A DNA stretch of 64,000 nucleotides, taken from assembly GCA_016184125.1 (NCBI GenBank), contig JACPDG010000072.1, positions 20,230 through 84,229 of the forward strand, in the 5' to 3' direction. The DNA comes from Candidatus Rokuibacteriota bacterium (GTDB lineage: Bacteria > Methylomirabilota > Methylomirabilia > Rokubacteriales > CSP1-6). The number at the start of each line of letters is the position of its first letter. Positions within the stretch are counted from its first letter, which is position 1. The notes under the pieces are model-generated. The model was not told the DNA's origin, did no database searches, and saw only the letters and a program-made list of their open reading frames with translations. This document shows, piece after piece, positions 54,039 to 59,958 of the stretch. The position numbers and the translations under genes are program-made.

Positions 54039-54220
54039 AGCGGTCAAGCGACGAACTGGACGCCATCCAGGATGAACTCACGCTGCGACGCGCGAGGCTT
54101 CAGTCCGGGAAGATCCGCGTGGTAGTAGTAACGCGGCGCTCGACTGAAGAGGATCGGCGCGAAGAGGTGGCACGTACGTCCCCCGCGCGCACTGTTCGCC
54201 GGCAGGCTAGGAGCGCCTAG
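54035..54220 (+). CDS. Small basic protein overlapping the Ntn-hydrolase gene
   Basis: A 61-residue product, MKRSSDELDAIQDELTLRRA, followed by GKIRVVVVTRRSTEEDRREE and a basic tail. A charged helix is followed by a short strand. The ATG overlaps the Ntn-hydrolase stop (ATGA), so the two are translationally coupled. It could be an inhibitor, activator or adaptor of the hydrolase. No known motif. Confidence 0.55.
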   Translation: MKRSSDELDAIQDELTLRRARLQSGKIRVVVVTRRSTEEDRREEVARTSPARTVRRQARSA

Positions 54221-55107
54221 CCCGGCGCGGGTCGACCGCTTTACCGGCTCCGTTCTCTACCGCATCGACTCATCCCGCGCTCCCGCCACGCGGGCTCACG
54301 GGCTAGGCGCGGACACCTTGCCTCAGGCCATCACACGAGCTCGGAGCAGCAGCAGCTCATCGCGGCCTTCAACGAGGGGTGGCGCTGGATGTTCGAGCAG
54401 ATGCGGAGCGAGCGGTTCCTGCTCGAGGACGCCGTGCGGGCGGCGGAGATCGCGGACGCGCAGGCCCTCAACGCGTTCGCGCTCGGTCTCGCGACTGTCG
54501 CGAACGTCGCTATCGCCCGGGCGGCGGACGCTTCGTGCCAGCCCGCTCACGAGCCGTCCCGTGCCGAGCCCTCGGCGCGGCCGGGCGCGGGCGACCGGCC
54601 GCCCGCAACCCGTGCTGAGGGTCGCGCCAAGGGAGACATGTCTCGGGAGATAGGGAGACATGCTTGTCTCGGGTGCGCCGCCTGCCTCGCCGCAGACGGC
54701 GCGTCGTTCCCGCTGATCCCGAGATTTGACCGGTCTGGTGCGGGCTCGCGAATTACGACGCGGAGGCGGGGTCCCCCCCCGATTTTTTTTCGTGTCGGAC
54801 GAGAAGGCCGGCAGTACATGCGCGTGACGCGCTTTGTGAAGGCCGGCGCCTTCGCAATTGTGCGGGCAGTGGGGAGCGTCTCGCCGCGCCTACGAGCTGC
54901 GCGTGGCGCCGGCGGACCGGCTGCACGGCACGCGGCGCTACGGGCGCGACGTCGACAGCGTCGTGACCATCGCGCGCACGGCGAGCGGCTCGGGCGTCCC
55001 GCAGTGGATGCAGCGCACGGTCGAGTGCATCGCCGTCGCCGAACGACTGACGGTCGCCGAGGCGCGCGCCATCGCGGAGACGTGTCGCCTCGAGGCGGCG
55101 TCTCGTC
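54221..55107. other. Poorly assignable cargo DNA with fragments of coding sequence
   Basis: No confident gene fills this stretch. Rightward frame 2 has protein-like sequence from about 54330 (LIAAFNEGWRWMFEQMRSER) to 54530. A second rightward frame has protein-like sequence from a TTG at 54858 (YGRDVDSVVTIARTA, ERLTVAEARAIAETC) to about 55130, but no stop that would give a sensible end. A C8 run followed by a T8 run at about 54773-54790 and the GAGACATG palindromes lie between. It may hold decayed genes, sequencing-error frameshifts or control DNA. Confidence 0.5.
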
Positions 55108-55138
55108 GTGCCGCAGACGAGCGTCGACGCTCCCCTGA
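54389..55138 (+). CDS. Uncertain open frame, only its start looks coding
   Basis: ATG at 54389 with GAGGGG nine bases before it. Residues 1-55 (MFEQMRSERFLLEDAVRAAE, then IADAQALNAFALGLATVANV) are helical and protein-like, and the frame is protein-like for about 20 codons upstream of the ATG although no start codon occurs there. After about residue 60 the translation becomes Ala/Arg/Pro-rich and crosses a palindrome and homopolymer runs, so the true end is probably much earlier or the gene is broken. Confidence 0.3.
   Translation: MFEQMRSERFLLEDAVRAAEIADAQALNAFALGLATVANVAIARAADASCQPAHEPSRAEPSARPGAGDRPPATRAEGRAKGDMSREIGRHACLGCAACLAADGASFPLIPRFDRSGAGSRITTRRRGPPPIFFRVGREGRQYMRVTRFVKAGAFAIVRAVGSVSPRLRAARGAGGPAARHAALRARRRQRRDHRAHGERLGRPAVDAAHGRVHRRRRTTDGRRGARHRGDVSPRGGVSSCRRRASTLP
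54633..54670. repeat. Paired GAGACA/TGTCTC palindromes
   Basis: GAGACATGTCTC (54633-54644) is a perfect 12-bp palindrome. A second pair, GAGACA (54655-54660) and TGTCTC (54665-54670), has a four-base spacer. The GAGACA copies are 22 bases apart, about two helical turns, as expected for cooperative binding of a dimeric protein. The pairs could also form RNA hairpins. Confidence 0.6.
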
Positions 55139-55278
55139 CCGAGCAGGTCGAGACGCTGGTGGACCTGGCGTGCGCTGGGCGGGCGGACGACTTCCGCGAC
55201 CTGTGCGGGATGCTCGGGGTGACGAACGGTCCCGCGCTCTGGGCCGGGACGCGGGCCCGGCTCGGGATGCCAGCGTGA
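55108..55278 (+). CDS. Small hypothetical protein (56 aa)
   Basis: GTG at 55108 opens VPQTSVDAPLTEQVETLVDL followed by RADDFRDLCGMLGVTNGP and a short end, stopping at 55278. The residue mix is protein-like and helical; two Cys. No motif is recognised and no strong ribosome site is seen. It lies 58 bases before the helix-turn-helix gene. Confidence 0.4.
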   Translation: MPQTSVDAPLTEQVETLVDLACAGRADDFRDLCGMLGVTNGPALWAGTRARLGMPA

Positions 55279-55336
55279 CGACGACGGCCAGGCGCCGCGC
55301 TCCCGCTGGCGCGGCCACGGACCGAGGCGCGGGCGG

Positions 55337-55594
55337 ATGCTCGCTCTCTTGCTCGCGACGCTCCGGGCGCTCACGTCCGACTACTGGACGGTGTACGAGC
55401 TCGCGGAGCACCTCGGCGTCGGCACGCGCACAGCCTGGCGCCTCATCGCGGCGGTCCGGGCGCAGTGCCCGCTCGAGCGATACCAGGACGGCGGGCCGGG
55501 CGCCGTCAGCCACTACCGGCTGCCTCGCCGGGGGCGTAGGCACTCGCTGACCCGGCGTCGGGTCGCCCATGAGATCACAGCCGACTCCGGCTAG
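55337..55594 (+). CDS. Winged-helix/HTH protein (85 aa)
   Basis: Residues 2-48 (ALLLATLRALTSDYWTVYEL, AEHLGVGTRTAWRLIAAVRA) form a DeoR/HTH_11-like helix-turn-helix, with a basic C-terminal part (SHYRLPRRGRRHSLTRRR). The frame is protein-like for about 20 codons before the ATG, so the true start may be an unusual codon upstream. A DNA-binding role in the cargo module is likely. It is followed by a 286-base gap. Confidence 0.55.
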   Translation: MLALLLATLRALTSDYWTVYELAEHLGVGTRTAWRLIAAVRAQCPLERYQDGGPGAVSHYRLPRRGRRHSLTRRRVAHEITADSG

Positions 55595-55880
55595 CGATGA
55601 GCCGCGTGCATCAGGTGCGTGAATCGCGAGGCACCGATCGGCGCGGCGCCTGGGCCTCGAGCGGATCGACGGACGGGCGAGTGTTCACGCGGCCCCGCTC
55701 TCAATTCTCCGCACGGCGAATAATTTAGTCAACGATTTCAACCACATAGCGCCAACGCCTCATTGACGGGGGGCGGGGGGAGGCGCAGGATGCGGGCAGT
55801 CAAAGGTGGCCCCGCGAGCGTTGCAGCGCTCCGGGGCCGTGGCCCATCCAACCACCCACCGTATGAAGGGAGCGAGTCAG
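55595..55880. promoter_or_regulatory. Gap with AT-rich patch and a strong hairpin before the RING-like gene
   Basis: No gene seen. A relatively AT-rich patch (about 55710-55752, including GAATAATTTAGTCAACG) could hold a promoter. At 55808-55838 GGCCCCG-C-GAGCG pairs with CGCTC-CGGGGCC around a TTGCAG loop, a 12-bp stem with one bulged C, ending 42 bases before the RING-like start: a possible 5' leader structure. Confidence 0.45.
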
Positions 55881-56204
55881 ATGGACGCCTTCGATCCTAC
55901 CGCCAGCCCCCGAACGTGGGAAGTCCGCGAGCCCGACCCGGACAACCCGACACTGCCCATGTTCGCCATCACGCCCCTCGTCGACCGCATCCTGCAGGAC
56001 TGGAAGAACCCGCGCCGCCGCTGTCCCTACTGCAACCACAGGCTGTACCAGCGGCGGGGTCCGATCGTCTCGCGATGCGAACGGTGCGGCACGCTGTATC
56101 ACGTAGACGAGTGTCATGTCCCCCGTCTCCCGGTCAGCGAGCAGTTCACGCTGGAGGTGACGAACAAGCCGTACCCGTTCGTCTGTCACGGGTGCCGGTC
56201 GTGA
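55881..56204 (+). CDS. RING-like zinc-binding protein
   Basis: A 107-residue protein with eight metal-ligand candidates in cross-brace order: C48-x2-C51, C66-x2-C69, H74, C78, then C103-x2-C106. The block RRCPYCNHRLYQRRG, then SRCERCGTLYHVDECHV matches the prokaryotic RING-finger pattern (C-P-x-C ... C-x-x-C-x4-H-x3-C). The ATG has AAGGGAG eight bases upstream. RING-like domains in bacteria mostly mediate protein binding and occur in conflict systems; ubiquitin-ligase activity should not be assumed. Carried on the same element as the proteasome-like hydrolase. Ordinary zinc ribbons are the alternative. Confidence 0.65.
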   Translation: MDAFDPTASPRTWEVREPDPDNPTLPMFAITPLVDRILQDWKNPRRRCPYCNHRLYQRRGPIVSRCERCGTLYHVDECHVPRLPVSEQFTLEVTNKPYPFVCHGCRS

Positions 56205-56240
56205 GCGCGCGATCGGACGCCGAGCTCGCGATGGCACGAC

Positions 56241-56408
56241 ATGGCCTTCAACCTCGACACCAGCGCGGGCGCCCTTCGGGGCGTCCGCGAAGGCCTCGCG
56301 CTCGTGTGCGATCGGCTCGAGACCGACGGGACCCGTCCGGGTCCCGTCCGTCGTCGCGCTCCTGATTGCTGCTCGCGGATCGCGTCGAGGCGGAAGCCGC
56401 GACGCTGA
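56241..56408 (+). CDS. Possible small protein (55 aa)
   Basis: ATG at 56241 opens MAFNLDTSAGALRGVREGLA, then LVCDRLETDG, followed by an Arg/Pro/Cys-rich end and TGA at 56408. The first 30 residues look protein-like. A competing frame starting with a GTG overlapping the RING-like stop gives only Arg-rich sequence. Nothing else is seen in 56205-56508. Confidence 0.35.
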   Translation: MAFNLDTSAGALRGVREGLALVCDRLETDGTRPGPVRRRAPDCCSRIASRRKPRR

Positions 56409-56508
56409 GCACGGGCACGGGGGACGCTGTGCCGACTGGCGACGGCCCCGCGATCGAGGCGCCCGCGTGTGCCTCAGCCTGCCGGTGTGCCGGTGGCGTC
56501 CGGGGCCG

Positions 56509-56955
56509 TCATGCCGGCACCGTCGCTTTCTCCGCCCGCGTTCGGGCGCGGACGGCGAGCCAGGACTCCTCGGCCGGCGTCCTGACGTGCAACCGAACGC
56601 GGCGCCCCGTTGCCACGTCGATGCCCCACGGCGCCCGGCGCCTGGCCGGTGGCGAGAGGCTCCGCCGCTTCCGCCGGCGCAGGACCTCGGAGCCGACGCG
56701 GCGGGCCTCGGCGTGGAACTCGATGCGGCAGGCGTCGGAGCAGAACTCGCGATCGGACCCGCGGCGCCAGGTCGGTGCGGGGAGCGAACGGGTGCACCCG
56801 AGCCATAGGCACGTGCGGAGCGTGGCAATACGAGGCGTGCACGGCTCGGGAGTCGCTCCTGGCGTACTCGGGAGGGTGCATGATGCGGCCCCCCTCGCTA
56901 TGGCGCTTCCTGGGTCGTTCTCGCGCGTCTCATCCAAGGATGCGCCGCCGCTCAC
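56509..56955 (-). CDS. Hypothetical zinc-finger-like protein (148 aa)
   Basis: The GTG start at 56955 overlaps the stop of the upstream gene (GTGA). In the middle are two Cys pairs, CLWLGC and EFCSDACRIEFHAEARR, spaced like a small zinc knuckle (C-x4-C ... C-x3-C), followed by a basic stretch VLRRRKRRS. The first 50 residues are low-complexity. The F-C-S-D-A-C-R form is common in phage-borne zinc proteins of unknown role. Two other frames are open here but have poorer composition. Confidence 0.5.
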   Translation of the reverse strand: MSGGASLDETRENDPGSAIARGAASCTLPSTPGATPEPCTPRIATLRTCLWLGCTRSLPAPTWRRGSDREFCSDACRIEFHAEARRVGSEVLRRRKRRSLSPPARRRAPWGIDVATGRRVRLHVRTPAEESWLAVRARTRAEKATVPA

Positions 56956-57242
56956 GCCGGTTCCGTCACGGGCTTCGGGCCGGACGCCCGCGCTCTCGCA
57001 AGCGCAGCAGGGTTGCCCCGGCTGGTGCCACGTCGCTTCAGTCCCCATCGGAACTCCGACAGTGGGACCCGGTAGAACTTCCCCGACGGTTCGCCGGTCG
57101 ACAGCTTCGTCTCCTTGACGGGGACGATGCCGAGTCGGCCCATCTTGCGCCAGACCACGGGGCTGGCCGACCAGAGGTGAACCGTCTGCTCGTCCTCATC
57201 CCACCGGATCACGGTTTCGCGTTCAGCGCGTGTCAGGCCCAT
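56952..57242 (-). CDS. Small phage-type hypothetical protein (96 aa)
   Basis: ATG at 57242 with GAGAAAGG seven bases upstream. The product MGLTRAERETVIRWDEDEQT, then VHLWSASPVVWRKMGRLG and GKFYRVPLSEFRW, is typical of short proteins encoded by high-GC phages and islands (L-T-R-A-E-R-E-T ... V-x-R-K-L-x-R-L-G). Function unknown. It overlaps the zinc-finger-like gene (GTGA) and runs leftward from the right end of the element, opposite to the main cargo genes. Confidence 0.65.
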   Translation of the reverse strand: MGLTRAERETVIRWDEDEQTVHLWSASPVVWRKMGRLGIVPVKETKLSTGEPSGKFYRVPLSEFRWGLKRRGTSRGNPAALARARASGPKPVTEPA

Positions 57243-57395
57243 AGAGCGCCTTTCTCGGGGGGTCGGCCCCCGGAACGTGCCCAGGGAGGCGGGTCGGGAG
57301 ACTTCGCTCGCTCTCACCCGCTGTAGAGCGTGGTCTGCGGACCGTAGAAACGGGATTTGAGGCTCACGTTGAACGACCACGGCGCCGCGCGGGGG

Positions 57396-57578
57396 TCACT
57401 GAGGCGGCCTCCGCCTGATCCGGCCGTCGATGTCGACCTCGCGGACGCGGTGCGTCCGCCCACGCGGGCACCGGCCGCCCGTGCAGCGGTAGCAGAGCGG
57501 CCCAGTCGGCGCGCCGGCGAACGAGAGGAACGCACGGCAGCAGCGGCAGTGATTCGAGCGGGGGCGCCGGTCAGGCAT
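57396..57578 (-). CDS. Small Cys-rich protein near the right end (60 aa)
   Basis: ATG at 57578 with GTGAGG eight bases upstream. MPDRRPRSNHCRCCRAFLSF, then GPLCYRCTGGRCPRG has two C-x2-C pairs 18 residues apart, a zinc-ribbon-like spacing, in a very basic protein. Possibly a DNA-binding factor of the element. It is the last gene before attR. Confidence 0.45.
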   Translation of the reverse strand: MPDRRPRSNHCRCCRAFLSFAGAPTGPLCYRCTGGRCPRGRTHRVREVDIDGRIRRRPPQ

Positions 57579-57634
57579 CGGAACGCCTCACCACGGGCCG
57601 CACAGTCCCCGCACAACCGGAGACGCGCTGAGCC

Positions 57635-57655
57635 GGTTGCGGATAGGTTGCGGAT
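57635..57655. other. Two GGTTGCGGAT repeats near attR, likely arm sites
   Basis: GGTTGCGGAT at 57635-57644 and again at 57646-57655, 11 bases apart (one helical turn). The same 10-mer occurs at 44582 near attL. A direct repeat CGCGATCTGC (57661-57670, 57671-57680) follows. Together these are consistent with integrase and excisionase binding sites. Confidence 0.55.
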
Positions 57656-57696
57656 TGCGCCGCGATCTGCCGCGATCTGCACGCGCGCGAGCGGTA

Positions 57697-57725
57697 AGAT
57701 GGCGGGGTGTCGAGCCCCACCATCT
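57697..57725. repeat. Hairpin abutting attR
   Basis: AGATGG-C-GGGG (57697-57707) pairs with CCCC-A-CCATCT (57715-57725) around a seven-base loop, with one mismatch. It ends two bases before the 49-bp core, so it marks the right inner edge of the element. A terminator or a recombination-accessory site are both possible. Confidence 0.55.
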
Positions 57726-57726
57726 A

Positions 57727-57775
57727 CCGCTCGAAGTTCAACCCCGCGCTCGGCATCGAGGCGCAGGGGTTCTGC
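57727..57775. other. Right attachment site, 49-bp core repeat
   Basis: Identical to 44464-44512. The bases after it code VLRQE then TGA at 57791-57793 in the same frame as the selenoprotein end, so this is the displaced native 3' end of that gene. Confidence 0.9.
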
Positions 57776-57871
57776 GTGCTCCGGCAGGAGTGAGCCGCGT
57801 CGACTGACCTTCCGTCCCCGCGGGCGCTCGACGCCCCACGTCCCTTCCTCGCCGCCTGGCGCGGCCCGCAC

Positions 57872-59008
57872 GTGCTCACCGCGTCGATCTTCCTCGGCAC
57901 CGTCGCGTGGACGTTCGTGGCCGTCAGCCTGCCGTTTCACGTCCAGGCCATCTCGACGACGGACCCGGTCACGACGCTCCGATGGACGGGCTGGATTCTC
58001 GGGATCTCGTCGCTCGTCACCGTCTTCACCGCGCCCTTGTGGGGGCGGTGGGCCGAGCGCGGTGACCCGAAGCGGCTGTACGTGATGGTCGAGACGATGC
58101 AGGGCGTCGCCTTCGTCGGCATGGCCCTCGCGCGCACGCTGCCGGAGTTGTTCGCCTCGCGGGTCGTGCTCGGTCTGGTCGGCGCCGCGTCGACCTTCGC
58201 CTTCATCATCGCGGGCCGGTCCGCGACGTCGGCCGAGGTGCGCCGTCACGTCGCCGCCGTCCAGTCGGCGATGACGGTCGGCCAGGTCCTCGGCCCCCTC
58301 GCCGGGGCGATGGTTGCCGCGCGCATCGGCTTCCGTCCCTCGTTCGTCGTCGGCGGCGCGATGCTCGTGCTCTGCGCGGTGCTGGTCCGCTGGGGCGTCG
58401 ACACGCCGCCGCGGCCGGCAGGAACGCGGCACCAGCGCGGCACGGCGAACTGGACGGAGGTGCTCGCCGTGGCGCTGATCATCCTCGGCGGCTCGTCCCA
58501 GGTCTTCTTCCTGCCCGCGATCCTGCCGACGGTCGTGACCGAGCTCGGCGTCCCGGCGAGCGACACGCTGACGGTGAGCGGTCTGCTCATCTCCGCGTCC
58601 GGCGTCGCGGCTGCGCTCGGCTCGATGGCCGCCCCACGCCTGGCCGAGCTCTTCGCCGAGCGCCGGCTGGTGGTCGTGCTGCTCGCACTCGGGTCCGCGT
58701 CGCTCGCCGCGTTCGGCATGGCGGCGTCGGTCACACCGTTCGGCGTGCTGCGCTTCGTGCAGGTGCTCTGCATCGCGCCCGTGTTCCCCATCGTGTTCGC
58801 GCGGATCGCGCAGCACGCGAGCGGCGAGGCGGTCGGATTCGTCAACTCGGCCCGGATCGCCGCGGCCTTCCTCGGCCCGGTGGTCGCGACGTCGACCCTG
58901 ACGTGGGCGTCGACGCCGGTGGTGTACCTCACGCTCGCCGCGCTGACCGTCGCGTGCCTCCCGCTCGCGCGCGTCATCCGGTCCACGGGCGGCGCGCGCC
59001 GCGTGTGA
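57872..59008 (+). CDS. MFS transporter
   Basis: About 378 residues with eleven to twelve membrane segments and MFS landmarks: WTGWILGISSLVTVFTAPLW followed by GRWAERGDPKRLYV (the cytoplasmic G-x-x-x-D/E-R-x-x-x-K/R loop), VLGLVGAASTFAFIIAGRSA and an AAPRLAELFAERR loop mid-protein. The family suggests drug, sugar or metabolite efflux, with no specific substrate. I use GTG 57872, but the frame is protein-like back to the displaced TGA at 57791 (FLAAWRGPH...), so a few N-terminal residues may come from a non-standard start. Before the element inserted, this gene followed the selenoprotein gene directly. Confidence 0.85.
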   Translation: MLTASIFLGTVAWTFVAVSLPFHVQAISTTDPVTTLRWTGWILGISSLVTVFTAPLWGRWAERGDPKRLYVMVETMQGVAFVGMALARTLPELFASRVVLGLVGAASTFAFIIAGRSATSAEVRRHVAAVQSAMTVGQVLGPLAGAMVAARIGFRPSFVVGGAMLVLCAVLVRWGVDTPPRPAGTRHQRGTANWTEVLAVALIILGGSSQVFFLPAILPTVVTELGVPASDTLTVSGLLISASGVAAALGSMAAPRLAELFAERRLVVVLLALGSASLAAFGMAASVTPFGVLRFVQVLCIAPVFPIVFARIAQHASGEAVGFVNSARIAAAFLGPVVATSTLTWASTPVVYLTLAALTVACLPLARVIRSTGGARRV

Positions 59009-59147
59009 CGACGTGTCGGCTCGACCGCTGGTCGACGTCCGTCTCGACGCCATTGCGACGCGCGGCGGCCGGCCGCCCGGGCTCCGTGACGTGTCCGTCC
59101 ACGTGCGCCGACTCGCGCTCGCCCGGGCCCTGGCCGCCGCGCGGAGC

Positions 59148-59909
59148 CTAGAAAATGTAGGTCTTGTCCTGCTCCAGCAGCGACACGCGATGGCCCGCGA
59201 TCCGATGCAGCTCCGCGGCGGTCTCCTCGAAGAACTGCGGCTTCACGTGGTAGATCAGGACGGGGACGTCCGGCGGGAGCTTGTCGAGCTCGCGGAGGAT
59301 CAGCTCCGGCGTCATGTGCTTCGCGATGTCGGCGAGCGTGCGGAGCCGGTTCGGGAAGGCGCACTCGATGATGACCGCCCTGAGACCCTTCACGCCCCGC
59401 GCCGCCTTCCAGAGCGTGTCCGTCGGACCGGTGTCGCCGGAGTAGACGAAGCCGACGTCGCCGTCGTGGACGATGAAGCCCGCCGTCGGGACCGTGTGGC
59501 TCACGGCGATCGGCGTCACCCACAGGTCGCCGAGCCGCTGCTCGACCTCCTCGGTGAGCGTACGGTACCGCACGACCGGCGCAGCGGGTGGAATCGTGGA
59601 GAAGTCGGGCCAGAGGACGTTGTTGAAGACGGCGCTCTTCATCGCGTCCACCACCGGCTCGAGGCTCGCGATCGTCACCGGCCGCTCGCTGCCGCAGCAC
59701 GCGAGCGTCTCGGTCAGGAATCCGAGCCCGGCGACGTGGTCGAGGTGGCAGTGCGAGACGAGCGCGTGCTCGATGTCGAGCTGCTCGGGGACCGACAGCG
59801 CACCGCTGACCGTGCCGCCGTCGAGGAGCGTGTGGTCGTTCAGGAGAAAGGCCGCCGATCGCTGCCCGAGGCCCTCACCGCCGTACGCGCCGAGGACGCG
59901 GAGCTTCAT
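59148..59909 (-). CDS. Metallo-beta-lactamase-fold class II cAMP phosphodiesterase-like enzyme
   Basis: A 253-residue protein with the zinc motif HCHLDHVAGLGF (residues 53-64), which fits the class II cyclic-nucleotide phosphodiesterase signature (H-x-H-L-D-H-x-x-G/S), AVSHTVPTAGFIV, YSGDTGPTDTLW and IIECAFPNRL with the further metal ligands. I start it at ATG 59909 (MKLRVLGAYGGE); the frame opens earlier without family support. It would hydrolyse cAMP or a related nucleotide. It is divergent, over 49 bases, from an adenylate cyclase gene, which supports the assignment. Other metal-dependent hydrolases share the fold. Confidence 0.82.
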   Translation of the reverse strand: MKLRVLGAYGGEGLGQRSAAFLLNDHTLLDGGTVSGALSVPEQLDIEHALVSHCHLDHVAGLGFLTETLACCGSERPVTIASLEPVVDAMKSAVFNNVLWPDFSTIPPAAPVVRYRTLTEEVEQRLGDLWVTPIAVSHTVPTAGFIVHDGDVGFVYSGDTGPTDTLWKAARGVKGLRAVIIECAFPNRLRTLADIAKHMTPELILRELDKLPPDVPVLIYHVKPQFFEETAAELHRIAGHRVSLLEQDKTYIF

Positions 59910-59958
59910 GCCAGGGCCTTCATTCAGGCGCGATCTTAGCATACATTGGACGGACGGC

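Larger units (their letters stand above)
44464..57775. mobile_element. 13.26-kb integrated element, phage-satellite-like, in the selenoprotein gene 3' end
   Basis: A perfect 49-bp direct repeat (44464-44512 and 57727-57775) bounds the element. The left copy is the 3' end of the selenoprotein gene; the right copy is followed by what looks like the original gene end (coding GFCVLRQE then TGA). The element therefore replaced the last codons and kept the gene intact. A tyrosine integrase lies 12 bases inside the left copy. Inside are a leftward control/replication module (integrase, XRE, excisionase-like, primase-helicase, AlpA-like) and a rightward cargo module. No capsid, portal, terminase, lysis or conjugation gene was seen, which fits a satellite or small integrative element. 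Confidence 0.88.

Noticed and set aside
54773..54790. Intrinsic terminator at the C8/T8 runs
   Set aside because: The upstream GC arms (GGGG-TC-CCCC) leave too small a loop for a normal hairpin, so the T-run alone is not enough.
44464..57775. tRNA gene as the attachment site
   Set aside because: No cloverleaf-like sequence is present at either end. The repeat is plainly the 3' end of the selenoprotein coding region.
59013..59939. A 308-codon rightward open frame opposite the phosphodiesterase-like gene
   Set aside because: It is antisense to a well-conserved metallo-hydrolase and its translation has no domain; composition is typical of a shadow frame.
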